Notes: a model not told the origin generated them from the letters alone. Positions 7,639 through 15,590 are shown, numbered from the stretch's first letter. The stretch is DNA of 35,152 bases from a bacterium (GCA_021803465.1 JAJZLL010000060.1:15830-50981), one strand, 5' to 3'. Made by a program: numbers and translations.

Positions 7639-8898
7639 ATGACAGCCACCACACGGTACCGCATCTCGAGGCCAGTCCTTCTCATCGCCATCATTGCTGC
7701 AGTCATGTGGATGGGAGCATCTTCCGTCCTTCCGTTCCTCCCAGTCATCGTCCGGGAGCAGCATGCCTCGTACACGCTTCTTGGCACAATCATAGGTGCG
7801 TACTATGTCGGAAGCATCATTGCCCCCTTCCCCATTGGCCGCCTTTCCGACAGGGTGGGCCATCGCAGGATCATCATTGGTGCGCTTGTCGTGTATCTTG
7901 CTGCCAATGCAGCATTCCTCCTTCCCCTTCCAACTGAGCTGTATGTTGTCTGGAGGCTGCTGCAGGGCCTCAGTGCAAGTGCTGCTGAAGTTGCCTCCCT
8001 TGCTGCGATTGCGCTCCTCACCCCTCCTGAACGCCGTGGCCAGGCATACAGCACAGTGACTGCAGCTGTATCCATTGGCATAGCCATTGGCCCAGTCATT
8101 GGTGCACTGTACACGGTTGCAGGAGCGGATGCAGTGTTCATCACAGCAACAGCAGCAAGCGCTGCTGCCCTTGCTCTTGCCATCTTCGGACTGCACATTC
8201 CTGCAGGCCTTGCGGGCAAGGATCCCGAAGCTCCTGCCGATGCGTCACCAGCTCCAGTCCAGCCCGAGCGGATCATCCGGAGAGTGGTGCTTGGGGCAGT
8301 AACTGTCAACATCGGCTGGGGACTTCTCATCGGGAACTACGACACGAACTGGACACTCCTCATGCAGCTCCGCCATGCAGGAGCTTTTGCCATCAGCATG
8401 TCGTGGACACTCTTCGCAATACCATTCGGAGCCTTCGCGTGGCTCGGTGGCTGGCTTGCTGACCACAGGGACCAGAGGACCATCATTGTCACCACAGCAT
8501 GCATTGGCGGATGCCTCAGCATCCTGTACCCGTATCTCAGCTCATATGGACTGCTGCTCGCGTTCGCACCCATTGAGGCAGTGACGGAAGTGCTCATGAC
8601 CCCTTCCCTGCAGTCCATCGTCACTGGTGTCGTTCCACGGGATCGCATCGGCACCCTGCAGGGTGTCCTTGCAACGGCAACCAATGTCTCTTCCGCAGTG
8701 GGAGCAGTCATTGCAGGAATCCTCTGGAGTTTCAGTCCTCGCTATCCATTCGCCCTTGCAGGAGGAGCACTCGTCGTGCTCGCCATCATTGCGCGAATTC
8801 TCTGGAGTCCCTACAAGCGGCATCTCCTTCCGAAAGGTCCTGCTCCGCCATATCTTCAGGAAGGGACATTCCTCACACCGTCAATACCTGAGGAATAG
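7639..8898 (+). CDS. Major facilitator superfamily transporter, 419 aa
   Basis: Twelve hydrophobic segments are visible, split into two groups of six by a Pro/Ala-rich cytoplasmic loop around residues 195-215. The first cytoplasmic loop carries MFS motif A in the form GRLSDRVGHRR (about residues 62-72). A second motif A-like copy (GGWLADHRDQR) occurs between helices 8 and 9, as usual. The N-terminal half has the GPVIG motif seen in drug:proton antiporters (motif C-like), so efflux of small hydrophobic compounds is likely; this is family knowledge. The ATG at 7639 has only a weak upstream site (GGACG). The gene lies 103 bases after the ABC permease, separated from it by a hairpin, and ends before a gene-free region. 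Confidence 0.88.
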   Translation: MTATTRYRISRPVLLIAIIAAVMWMGASSVLPFLPVIVREQHASYTLLGTIIGAYYVGSIIAPFPIGRLSDRVGHRRIIIGALVVYLAANAAFLLPLPTELYVVWRLLQGLSASAAEVASLAAIALLTPPERRGQAYSTVTAAVSIGIAIGPVIGALYTVAGADAVFITATAASAAALALAIFGLHIPAGLAGKDPEAPADASPAPVQPERIIRRVVLGAVTVNIGWGLLIGNYDTNWTLLMQLRHAGAFAISMSWTLFAIPFGAFAWLGGWLADHRDQRTIIVTTACIGGCLSILYPYLSSYGLLLAFAPIEAVTEVLMTPSLQSIVTGVVPRDRIGTLQGVLATATNVSSAVGAVIAGILWSFSPRYPFALAGGALVVLAIIARILWSPYKRHLLPKGPAPPYLQEGTFLTPSIPEE

Positions 8899-9109
8899 TC
8901 ATCTGCAGATTCTCCGCAATAAAACCAAAGGCGGCAGGCACTGCACGTGATTTGCATCACGGTTCCTCAAGCAGTTACAACGCACCCGCTGTTGCCAGCA
9001 GGTGTATCCCCCAACGTTGTCTGCGAAGAAGGCCGCCGCCTTGGCTTTTCCCCCTCTGTTTTCTCAAACAGTGACATTACTGTAACATGACCCCTTGGAC
9101 ACAAAACGG

Positions 9110-9148
9110 ACAATATCGCTGGCGTTTGACAACAATATCGCTGGCGTT
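9110..9148 (+). repeat. Two direct copies of a 17-bp repeat with a 22-bp period
   Basis: ACAATATCGCTGGCGTT occurs at 9110-9126 and again, identical, at 9132-9148, separated by five bases. The 22-bp period is about two helical turns, so a protein binding both copies would contact the same face of the DNA. A perfect TTGACA (9126-9131) joins the two copies, and the second copy occupies exactly the 17 bases where a promoter spacer would be. The base composition is more AT-rich than the surrounding genes. Confidence 0.75.
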
Positions 9149-9156
9149 GTGATTGT
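9126..9156 (+). promoter_or_regulatory. Possible rightward promoter within the direct repeats
   Basis: The -35 hexamer TTGACA (9126-9131) is a perfect consensus. A -10 is only weakly present (GTGATT at 9149-9154 with a 17-base spacer, or GATTGT at 9151-9156). Transcription would run antisense to the metalloprotease gene. With the second 17-bp repeat filling the spacer, a bound repressor could occlude polymerase. This is inference from spacing alone. Confidence 0.3.
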
Positions 9157-9287
9157 TAAGGGAAAATGTCCGCATGACTCCGTGGCATTGCAGGCCAGGA
9201 GAGGCCAGTCACTGCGCGGCGTGCACCACGGGCGACAGTTGTCTGTCCTTCAGGAGACGTGCGTCAGTGGCCTCCACTCGGGGATGC

Positions 9288-10988
9288 TCACAAAGACACC
9301 GCCCCGGCCGCTGGTGCTGGTCTTGCTGCTTCCCGCTGCCTCAATCCCAGCTCCCGAAGCACACCATTTGCAGCATCGATTCCGCTGCTTCGCAACGCAG
9401 CAACAGTCGTGGCCTGGGCGAACGTCCGCTCCGCCTGCACGAGTCCTTGCTGAATAGTGGCAACAGCATCCCGCACACCCCGTTCTGGGGCGTTTGGCAG
9501 CAGCTTGCGCGCAAGGAGATCTAGGGATCGTTCACCATGTCCAAAGCGGAGAATCTCCATAAGCGTGTCATCTACTGATGCGCCACTGCGATCCGCAGCG
9601 GTTTCCACAAGCTTCTGGACAGCTGAAACTTCACCAACGTAGAGATCATTGGATCCATGCACTTCCATGAGGCGAGTCTCACGAGCTGCGACTCCAGTTT
9701 CCGCAAGAAACCTGTCAAGGAAGCGCTGTGCACCAAACTCCGTGAGGCCCTCCGCAAAGACATGGAAGCCTGGCATCGTCTCCTGAAATGCAGCCATGTC
9801 CGACGCCACATCACCTGAACCCGTTCCATGAAGGAGTTCATGAAGAAGTATGCCAAACGTATCCTTTACCTGCACGAGCTGCTGCACAATATCGGCTTCA
9901 GTCCTGCAGGGCTTCAATTCGCCATTGAAGAAATTCTGAAGCGTTGATCCAATGTCAGGACTAAGGGAGACTGGTCCACTGCCCTGTTTATTGTCAAAGC
10001 AGAAAAATGCCAGCTCATCCCCAACTCCACGCTTCATTGACCTGGGGATACCTGTGAAGATGCCAGTCACATAGGTCTTTCCCTTGATGATATCTGCAGC
10101 AGCAGCAGGCGCATTGTTCACAAACTGTGTCAGTGCGGGAACATTTCCTGAGGCATGTGTCACACCTGGCACTTCTGTCAGCGTTCCACGGTATTCCGTC
10201 TCTATTGTGGAACCCGTCAGCCGGTGCGCAATGACATTGCCAAAATCCTTTCCCATACGTGCTGCATGCTCATATGTGTCGAGCTGATCAGCCTGCAGCA
10301 TGAACGATGTGAATTCTGTCCTGAGCCGCTTTTCAGCACTGGTTTCAGCAATGTTCTCAACGCCTTGGTGCCTTGCAGCCTGCACAACCATCGAGGCAAA
10401 TATGGAGGGCAGAGATGCGCTGTCTTCTGCAAGAAGCTTCCCAACAAGAACTTTCTCATCTACGCCGAGAATCCCCCCCAGTGTCTGCATCATTGCGTGC
10501 ACAGCTCCATAGGAACCAGCATTTCCACGTGCCCTCTCAAACGGCACACTGTTCAGCATTGCCCGTGCATTTGCCACACCCATTGCTGTGAGCACCTCAG
10601 GCAGCGCCTCATTTGCTGCTATGAGACTAAGGCCAGAATGCAGAAACCGTGCAACGGAGTCATTCTTGCCTGCAGAACGTCCCACATCTTCGAAGCCTGT
10701 TGCGAGTACGGACACAAGCCCACTAAGTGCACGGCTGCTGTCCGTCATACTCCCCCCTCCCTTCTCATCCAGGAATTGCAGAACGGGGAGGGACACGTTC
10801 ATTTCACTCACAAGAACGGTTCGACGCGACGGATTGTATATGCTCCACTTTCCCCCAGCCGCAGCAAAGTGCTTCCTGTCAAGAGCACGGGAAATCTCCA
10901 CGCCAGCATAGGAACCAGTGATGCCAAACTGCTCCAATGCGTGACGCACTGCCTGTGTAAGAAGCTCTTCAGGAGTCTGTGCTGTCAT
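9288..10988 (-). CDS. Putative zinc metalloprotease (HExxH) of a WXG/T7SS-like cassette, 566 aa
   Basis: Residues 383-387 read HELLH, a zincin motif with two zinc-binding histidines and the catalytic Glu384. About 26 residues on, FAEGLTEFG supplies Glu413 and Glu417; the EGxTE arrangement is typical of gluzincins where the first or second Glu is the third zinc ligand. The first 350 residues are helix-rich and unlike any family I recognise; the C-terminal 100 residues are again helical and end in a low-complexity Ala/Pro tail. There is no signal peptide, as expected for a T7SS-linked protein or a cytoplasmic enzyme. Its start overlaps the stop of the 69-residue gene by four bases (ATGA), so all four genes of the cassette are coupled. 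An effector, or a protease processing the WXG proteins, are both possible. Confidence 0.75.
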   Translation of the reverse strand: MTAQTPEELLTQAVRHALEQFGITGSYAGVEISRALDRKHFAAAGGKWSIYNPSRRTVLVSEMNVSLPVLQFLDEKGGGSMTDSSRALSGLVSVLATGFEDVGRSAGKNDSVARFLHSGLSLIAANEALPEVLTAMGVANARAMLNSVPFERARGNAGSYGAVHAMMQTLGGILGVDEKVLVGKLLAEDSASLPSIFASMVVQAARHQGVENIAETSAEKRLRTEFTSFMLQADQLDTYEHAARMGKDFGNVIAHRLTGSTIETEYRGTLTEVPGVTHASGNVPALTQFVNNAPAAAADIIKGKTYVTGIFTGIPRSMKRGVGDELAFFCFDNKQGSGPVSLSPDIGSTLQNFFNGELKPCRTEADIVQQLVQVKDTFGILLHELLHGTGSGDVASDMAAFQETMPGFHVFAEGLTEFGAQRFLDRFLAETGVAARETRLMEVHGSNDLYVGEVSAVQKLVETAADRSGASVDDTLMEILRFGHGERSLDLLARKLLPNAPERGVRDAVATIQQGLVQAERTFAQATTVAALRSSGIDAANGVLRELGLRQREAARPAPAAGAVSL

Positions 10989-11194
10989 GATGTCTTCCCC
11001 AAGCGTGACTTTATGAGATTGATTCCATTGAGAGCTTCATGTATGGCAGCTGCATCAAACGCATCCATCGGACTGCATTGTAGTATCCACTGCTCCAGCT
11101 TGTCGAGCTCGCCTCTGCCAACTGAATGGGACGCACCTACCCGCTCATGGATTTCCGCCATACGCACACGCACATTCCTTGCCATTTCACTCAT
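10985..11194 (-). CDS. Small hypothetical protein of the WXG cassette, 69 aa
   Basis: A short, soluble, mostly helical protein with an Arg-rich N-terminal helix (MARNVRVRMAEIHERVG) and a second amphipathic helix near the C-terminus (AIHEALNGINLIKSRLG). It overlaps the gene before it and the gene after it by four bases each (ATGA junctions at 11191-11194 and 10985-10988), with only a weak ribosome binding site of its own, so translational coupling is likely. By position it could be an immunity protein, a chaperone or a targeting factor for either neighbour. Nothing in the sequence decides between these. Confidence 0.7.
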   Translation of the reverse strand: MSEMARNVRVRMAEIHERVGASHSVGRGELDKLEQWILQCSPMDAFDAAAIHEALNGINLIKSRLGKTS

Positions 11195-12858
11195 GGTTGC
11201 TGTGGTCCTTTTGATGAGGCCTTCCCAAGATCTGTTATAGGTTCGACCACGCCACGGTGAATGCCCGCCTCAACGGGCGCTTCGCGAAGACCTCCAACAG
11301 CTACATCCTTCGCAAGCTCTGCGTGTGTCAATTCCGATACTTGTTTCCCACGCTTTCCGATCTCCTCCAACTTCCCTTCCAGACTTTTCACCTTGGTGTT
11401 GAGCTGCAAGGAATGTTTGGCCGACTGCAATTTCTGCTCTGTACTTTCCAATTTCGAAGTGAGTTTCTCCTTCTCCTCGAGTAATTGCCCCTTCCGTGTG
11501 TATTCAGCAACCTTCCGAGGTGAACCCTTGAGAGCATCCTTCAGCTGAACCAACTTGCCTTTAGCTTCCCCTTCTGCGAATTCCTTGCCGACTTGCTTGG
11601 GAGCCTGCTCAGCGAGGTCTTTGGCACCTGCTGTGGCAAGATCTTCCCCCGCATTACGCGCAATGAACCCTTTCGCAAACTTCCCCGCACCACCAGTCAC
11701 AAGCGCAATGGCCAGTGTTGCTGTGATATTGCCTGCCCATGCGCCAATGTTGCCTGACTCAAGATCATGGAGATCTGCCATTCCTGAGAGCATCCCGCCC
11801 CAGGAATGCCCAAAGGTCGACCAGCTGAACCCATGACCGTTGTATCCCCCAAGTGCATCCAGCATCTGTCCGAATGCCATTGACTGCTTGGCGAGCCCCT
11901 CAAGCCAATGCTCATGAAAGCCATAATCCGCAATCATCACGAACTCACCCACAGTGAGGTCTTCGGCTACCATGAACACACCTTTGGCAAAGCCCCAGAC
12001 ACCCTCAGCAAATCCTTTGAGGAACTGCTCACCAAAATGCACGACATCCTTGCCAAGAGCGAGGAGCCCCTCATCTGCCTTGGTAAGCACATAGTCTTCC
12101 ACCTTGAGAATGTCCAGGCCAGCATGCCATGCATCAGTGAACGCACCCGCGACATCATCCCAGAAGCTGGGAGCATGATACTGCTGGTAGTGGGGTGAGA
12201 GGAGTGCAGCATCATTGAGCTGCACAGCAAGAACATGCGTCTCGTCATTGAAATCCGCAACCTGTCCATTCACCTGCCTTGTCAGAGCGGTGAGTTCCTC
12301 AGCGAACATCTGCATCTGCCCTTCAAGATTCTTGGCTTCATTTTCAAGTGCGCTTGAAGTATTGGAGCTCGGGCTTCCACCCGTGAGGAGTCCCATGGCT
12401 GTCGAGGATGTCGTCTGCTGAAGCTGCTGCTGCACTTCCTTGGCAGCATCCAGAGTCTGATAGCCATTGCTGATGATGGATCGTATCGACTGGAGCATCC
12501 CCTCACAGCTGGATATGCAATTCTGCAAAGCATGACCAGCATCGAGAAATGCACTTGAGGACTTGCCAAGATTCACTGAATGGCCTAGAAGAAACGAGTG
12601 AAACAGTGTGGCGCTCGGTCCAGTCCATCCGCTCCCTGGCTCGCCAACTGATGTCACTACTGAGTACGCGTTCTCAAGTCCCTGTCCTGCACTGGAAAGC
12701 GTATTCGCAAGCTGCTGCATGAGACTGATGTCTCTCTCCACTCGCGCGAGCTCTGATAGGTATGGGGTGAACGTATCGACAATCTCAAGCTGGGATCCCG
12801 CGAAGGAAAAGCCCTCCTGTGCTGGACAGTTCAGTGGCTCCAACAAATGATTGCCCAT
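11191..12858 (-). CDS. WXG/LXG-like helical protein, putative T7SS substrate, 555 aa
   Basis: The N-terminal 220 residues are long helices with a WTG tripeptide at residues 78-80 (SGWTGPSATL) in the turn, the hallmark position of WXG100/LXG proteins. The helical stalk is followed by a region rich in aromatic residues and Gly (about 225-370; FWDDVAGAFTDAWHAGLDIL and GVWGFAKGVFMVAEDL). A short hydrophobic Ala/Gly stretch comes next (about 375-395; ITATLAIALVTGG). The end is a highly charged coiled coil (about 440-520). This order resembles T7SS effectors with an N-terminal targeting domain and a pre-toxin-like centre, but no known toxin domain is visible at the C-terminus. GGGGTGAG precedes the ATG and overlaps the stop of the WXG100-like gene. 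A structural, pore or delivery subunit is as likely as a toxin. Confidence 0.7.
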   Translation of the reverse strand: MGNHLLEPLNCPAQEGFSFAGSQLEIVDTFTPYLSELARVERDISLMQQLANTLSSAGQGLENAYSVVTSVGEPGSGWTGPSATLFHSFLLGHSVNLGKSSSAFLDAGHALQNCISSCEGMLQSIRSIISNGYQTLDAAKEVQQQLQQTTSSTAMGLLTGGSPSSNTSSALENEAKNLEGQMQMFAEELTALTRQVNGQVADFNDETHVLAVQLNDAALLSPHYQQYHAPSFWDDVAGAFTDAWHAGLDILKVEDYVLTKADEGLLALGKDVVHFGEQFLKGFAEGVWGFAKGVFMVAEDLTVGEFVMIADYGFHEHWLEGLAKQSMAFGQMLDALGGYNGHGFSWSTFGHSWGGMLSGMADLHDLESGNIGAWAGNITATLAIALVTGGAGKFAKGFIARNAGEDLATAGAKDLAEQAPKQVGKEFAEGEAKGKLVQLKDALKGSPRKVAEYTRKGQLLEEKEKLTSKLESTEQKLQSAKHSLQLNTKVKSLEGKLEEIGKRGKQVSELTHAELAKDVAVGGLREAPVEAGIHRGVVEPITDLGKASSKGPQQP

Positions 12859-12861
12859 AAC

Positions 12862-13182
12862 TCACCCCTGCTGTGACTCGGAAAAACCACCCAGTCGGGA
12901 TGCATTGGCATTCTCTGTCTTGATGTACGCATTGAGCGCAAGATCAAGATCTTTGGCGATCTCAGCGCAGGACCCATGGAGCTTCTGCAGCATTGGCAAC
13001 CAACTGTCCTGAAACGTGAGAAGCGCATCATGGACTTCACTGCCGCTCATGCCACCAGCCGCATCTGAAAACTCATTCTGAACCTGCTGGCCCATGCTTC
13101 CAAGTTCATTCGTGACTTTGGTGATCTCAGTCACTTTCTGCTGGAGATAGTTGTCATCGACACTGAAGTGTTCATTTCCCAT
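12862..13182 (-). CDS. WXG100-like (ESX-type) small helical protein, 106 aa
   Basis: About 100 residues forming two long helices joined by a Gly-rich turn (DAAGGMSGSEV, around residues 40-50), followed by HDALLTFQDSW. This is the size and helical-hairpin layout of WXG100/EspC-type T7SS substrates, although the WxG tripeptide of the turn is replaced by MSG. A second helix with evenly spaced hydrophobic residues (LQKLHGSCAEIAKDLDLALNAY) supports a hairpin dimer partner. It is the first gene of the four-gene cassette; its stop is three bases before the ATG of the 555-residue protein. In LXG systems such small helical proteins bind and escort the large substrate, a role I infer here. No Shine-Dalgarno sequence is visible; a TAGCAT box sits six bases upstream. 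Confidence 0.7.
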   Translation of the reverse strand: MGNEHFSVDDNYLQQKVTEITKVTNELGSMGQQVQNEFSDAAGGMSGSEVHDALLTFQDSWLPMLQKLHGSCAEIAKDLDLALNAYIKTENANASRLGGFSESQQG

Positions 13183-13188
13183 GTGCTG

Positions 13189-13218
13189 ATGCTACCCAGA
13201 GCCAAGTGCTCTACTTGG
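13189..13218 (-). promoter_or_regulatory. -10-like box and 17-bp operator-like dyad upstream of the WXG cassette
   Basis: On the minus strand TAGCAT (13194-13189) ends six bases before the ATG at 13182. Just upstream is a perfect inverted repeat, CCAAGT-GCTCT-ACTTGG (13202-13218). If transcription starts at the ATG, the dyad covers roughly positions -20 to -36, where a repressor would block the spacer and -35 region. No good -35 hexamer is seen, which would fit activator or alternative-sigma control. Confidence 0.4.
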
Positions 13219-13327
13219 AGGGGGTAACCATTTTGCGACAGCTCCGTCAGTTACCTACGCTCAGGTATCGCGAATGGGTCACATTGCGCTCCCATGACTT
13301 TTCCCGCAGGGGAAACCCGTCTTCCCT

Positions 13328-13347
13328 GCGCATTCACGAGCATGCGC
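13328..13347. terminator. Paired hairpins in the 13.3-kb intergenic region
   Basis: GCGCAT (13328-13333) and ATGCGC (13342-13347) form a six-base stem with an eight-base loop. It abuts a second imperfect stem, GCAGGG (13306-13311) with CCCTGC (13324-13329). They lie about 170 bases after the stop of the penicillin-binding protein gene. There is no T-run. They may end its transcript before the WXG promoter, but the second stem overlaps the stop of the doubtful small gene at 13334. Confidence 0.3.
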
Positions 13348-13510
13348 CCGTGGCACAGACCTCGCACTCGATACCACGTTGAAACGTAGCACGATCTCTA
13401 TCCGCTCTCTTTGCACTACATGATGAAGTGCACCAGGGATGCACCAGCCCCCAGACGTGCCCGTGGGAGCGCTGCATCATCGCACCTTTGACATCAGCCA
13501 CATCCACCAT
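13334..13510 (-). CDS. Possible small Cys-rich protein, 58 aa (doubtful)
   Basis: Seven bases after the stop of the penicillin-binding protein gene an ATG is preceded at short distance by AGGGGAG. The 58-residue product has five Cys in its C-terminal half: C-x3-C (PWCTSSC) and C-x2-C-x4-C (ECEVCATGAC), separated by an Arg-rich helix, plus a His-rich segment (HGHVWGLVHP). This could bind zinc or a metal cluster. Against it: the length is small, spacing to the ribosome binding site is tight, and the Cys pattern matches no family I can name. The surrounding 335-base region (13183-13517) otherwise holds only hairpins and the WXG promoter. Confidence 0.3.
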   Translation of the reverse strand: MVDVADVKGAMMQRSHGHVWGLVHPWCTSSCSAKRADRDRATFQRGIECEVCATGACS

Positions 13511-13517
13511 TACTCCC

Positions 13518-15590
13518 CTATCCGCTGTAGCAGTAGGTGTGCTTGTAGAAGTTTGAGCAGGTGTACCCACCAAGAAGCGCCTGCTGGTTTGTATGGTATG
13601 AGGTGCCATCAATGACATATGCGGAGGGACCATACCAGTAGCTCCGCACAAGCTGGACGCCTGGTGGCGGAGAGGCTGGCCATCCATCAGGTTTCCCCTT
13701 GAGTTCCTGGGTCATGAAGAGGTTCCAGATGGGTCCTGCTCCCGTGATGCCAATGGCTCCCCGCATGGGCGAGTCATTCGTGTTGCCAGCCCAGACTGCA
13801 GTGAGAAGGTTTGGTGTCCACCCTATTGTCCAGTTGTCCTTGAAACTGTCACTCGTTCCCGTCTTCGCAGCGACCACATGGCCTGGCACCTCGAGCAGGT
13901 TCGAGTAGCCGAACTCGAGCTCCCTGTTCTGGTTGTTGCTGAGCGTGGTGTTCATGACATACGCAGTCTGGGGCGTGAGCACATCGGGTGTAGCTCCAGG
14001 AGCATGGTACAGCTGCACGCCATTGGCGTTTGTCACAGAGAGGATGAACTGGGCAGGATGGTACGTTCCTCCTGATGCAATGACACTTGCAGCCTGTGCC
14101 ATCTCCCAGAGCGGAATGGGGTAAGAACCGAGCGTTGCACTAGGGCCGTACGAGCTGAGAGGCGCATTGAGGGTGGTGACTCCCATCTTCCGCGCCTGCG
14201 CAATGATCCTGGCAATGCCTGTGAGAAGCTCCACACGCACAGCGGGAATGTTGAACGAGTTGCCAAGCGCCACTTCAAGGGGCACCTCGCCATGCCAGGT
14301 GAAGTTGTAGTTCACTGGCTGGTAGTACTGCCCATTTCCCACAGGTACGGATATTGGTCCATCGAGGACAGGACTCACCATGCTCACCACCTTGTCCTGG
14401 ATCGCAGTGCTGTACGTGAAGAGCTTGAACGTGGAGCCCACCTGGCGGGGAGTCGAAGCCATGTCAAAGGCAGCACCAGGCACACTGTTTCCCGCATTTC
14501 CCACATACGCAAGCACATCGCCTGTATTCGGATCAACAGACACGAGCGCTGCATCCGTGAGGTTGTAGCTGTGGAGTCCAGCAACAGTCCCATTGACATC
14601 GGCCTGGGCACGCTGCTGCATTGCCTCATTGAGTGTTGACACGATGGTGAGACCTGACGTGTACGGATTGAGATTTGTGGCAGCAGCCACCCTGTTTGCG
14701 ACCTGTGAGACAAAGAATGGTGCCACATTGAAGTTGTCCATGCTTCCATTGGCATACGTGAGCGGCTCCGCAAGTGCCTGCTCTTCCTGTGCAGAAGTGA
14801 TGTCTCCAAGCTGACGCATGGCATCAAGAACGACCTTCTGCCTTGCCTTTGCTGCCTGCGGGTTGATGAGGGGATCCAGCACTGAGGGGTCATTCGGAAG
14901 ACCAGCGAGCATCGATGCCTGGGCAAGATCGAGCTTCGACGCGTCAATGCCAAAGTACTCGCGGGAAGCAGCCTCGATTCCCTGGGCAGTGTTCCCGTAG
15001 AAGATGTCATTGAGATAGTCGTCAAGGATCTGCTGCTTCGACTCGTGCGCGGAAAGATACTCGGCATACAGCACTTCCCGAGTCTTGTAGACAAGGGACT
15101 TCGTGTCCTGGAGGTAAAGGAGCTTCGCGAGCTGCATGGGAATGGTGCTTGCGCCCTGGCTTGTGCTGCCATAGCGGAGATCGTAGTACGCAGCGGAAAT
15201 AACCCGCTGGTAGTCGACAGTGCCTTCATGCCAGAAGTTCTTGTCCTCAACTGCAAGGGTCGCCTGGATGAGAACAGGCGCCACCTGCGAAAGCGGGATG
15301 GGAATGCGTGTTGTTCCAGGATCATGGAGTTCCGCAATAAGTGTGCCATTCCTCGAGTACACAAACGAGTCAGCAGGAAAGATACGGGGACTTGGAATAT
15401 GCGACTCGACGGAATACGCGACGTAGTCGACTGCGCCGACACCCCCAGACGAGAGGAGCAGCATGAAAAGTCCAAGAAAGAGGAGCAGCCTTCTACCACG
15501 CTTGCTCTTTCGCGTTCGCGCCTTGAGCATGCCTCGTTTCCGCTGTAGGGCAAGGACCGCTGCGATCCGTGCGCTTGACTGTCGTGTCAT
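13518..15590 (-). CDS. Class A penicillin-binding protein (transglycosylase/transpeptidase), 690 aa
   Basis: A very basic cytoplasmic tail and one membrane segment (about residues 34-56) are followed by a GT51 glycosyltransferase domain: VEDKNFW with catalytic Glu116, QGASTIPMQLAK at about 145, and the REVLYAEYL...NDIFYGN region. The transpeptidase domain carries STFK (Ser386, Lys389), SFN (445-447) and KTGTS (576-580). It polymerises lipid II and cross-links peptidoglycan outside the membrane. Length is normal for a PBP1a/PBP1b-type enzyme without extra C-terminal domains; the end (about residues 635-690) is Tyr/Ser-rich with two Cys. AGGA precedes the ATG at 15590. The gene is divergent from the M50 protease gene, with about 100 bases between them. 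Confidence 0.95.
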   Translation of the reverse strand: MTRQSSARIAAVLALQRKRGMLKARTRKSKRGRRLLLFLGLFMLLLSSGGVGAVDYVAYSVESHIPSPRIFPADSFVYSRNGTLIAELHDPGTTRIPIPLSQVAPVLIQATLAVEDKNFWHEGTVDYQRVISAAYYDLRYGSTSQGASTIPMQLAKLLYLQDTKSLVYKTREVLYAEYLSAHESKQQILDDYLNDIFYGNTAQGIEAASREYFGIDASKLDLAQASMLAGLPNDPSVLDPLINPQAAKARQKVVLDAMRQLGDITSAQEEQALAEPLTYANGSMDNFNVAPFFVSQVANRVAAATNLNPYTSGLTIVSTLNEAMQQRAQADVNGTVAGLHSYNLTDAALVSVDPNTGDVLAYVGNAGNSVPGAAFDMASTPRQVGSTFKLFTYSTAIQDKVVSMVSPVLDGPISVPVGNGQYYQPVNYNFTWHGEVPLEVALGNSFNIPAVRVELLTGIARIIAQARKMGVTTLNAPLSSYGPSATLGSYPIPLWEMAQAASVIASGGTYHPAQFILSVTNANGVQLYHAPGATPDVLTPQTAYVMNTTLSNNQNRELEFGYSNLLEVPGHVVAAKTGTSDSFKDNWTIGWTPNLLTAVWAGNTNDSPMRGAIGITGAGPIWNLFMTQELKGKPDGWPASPPPGVQLVRSYWYGPSAYVIDGTSYHTNQQALLGGYTCSNFYKHTYCYSG

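Larger units (their letters stand above)
8899..9287. other. 389-base gene-free region between convergent units
   Basis: I see no convincing gene here. The region contains a 17-bp direct repeat (9110-9148), a perfect TTGACA (9126-9131), and a short stem GACAG-TTGT-CTGTC near 9231. Short frames can be read, but they run into the antisense strand of the metalloprotease gene and have no ribosome binding sites. It separates the MFS gene (ending 8898) from the end of the metalloprotease gene (9288). Confidence 0.6.

Noticed and set aside
9153-9524. Rightward frame containing HCAACTTGDSCLSF, resembling the N-terminus of some Crp/Fnr regulators
   Set aside because: Most of it is antisense to the metalloprotease gene, the start would be TTG without a ribosome site, and no regulator domain follows.
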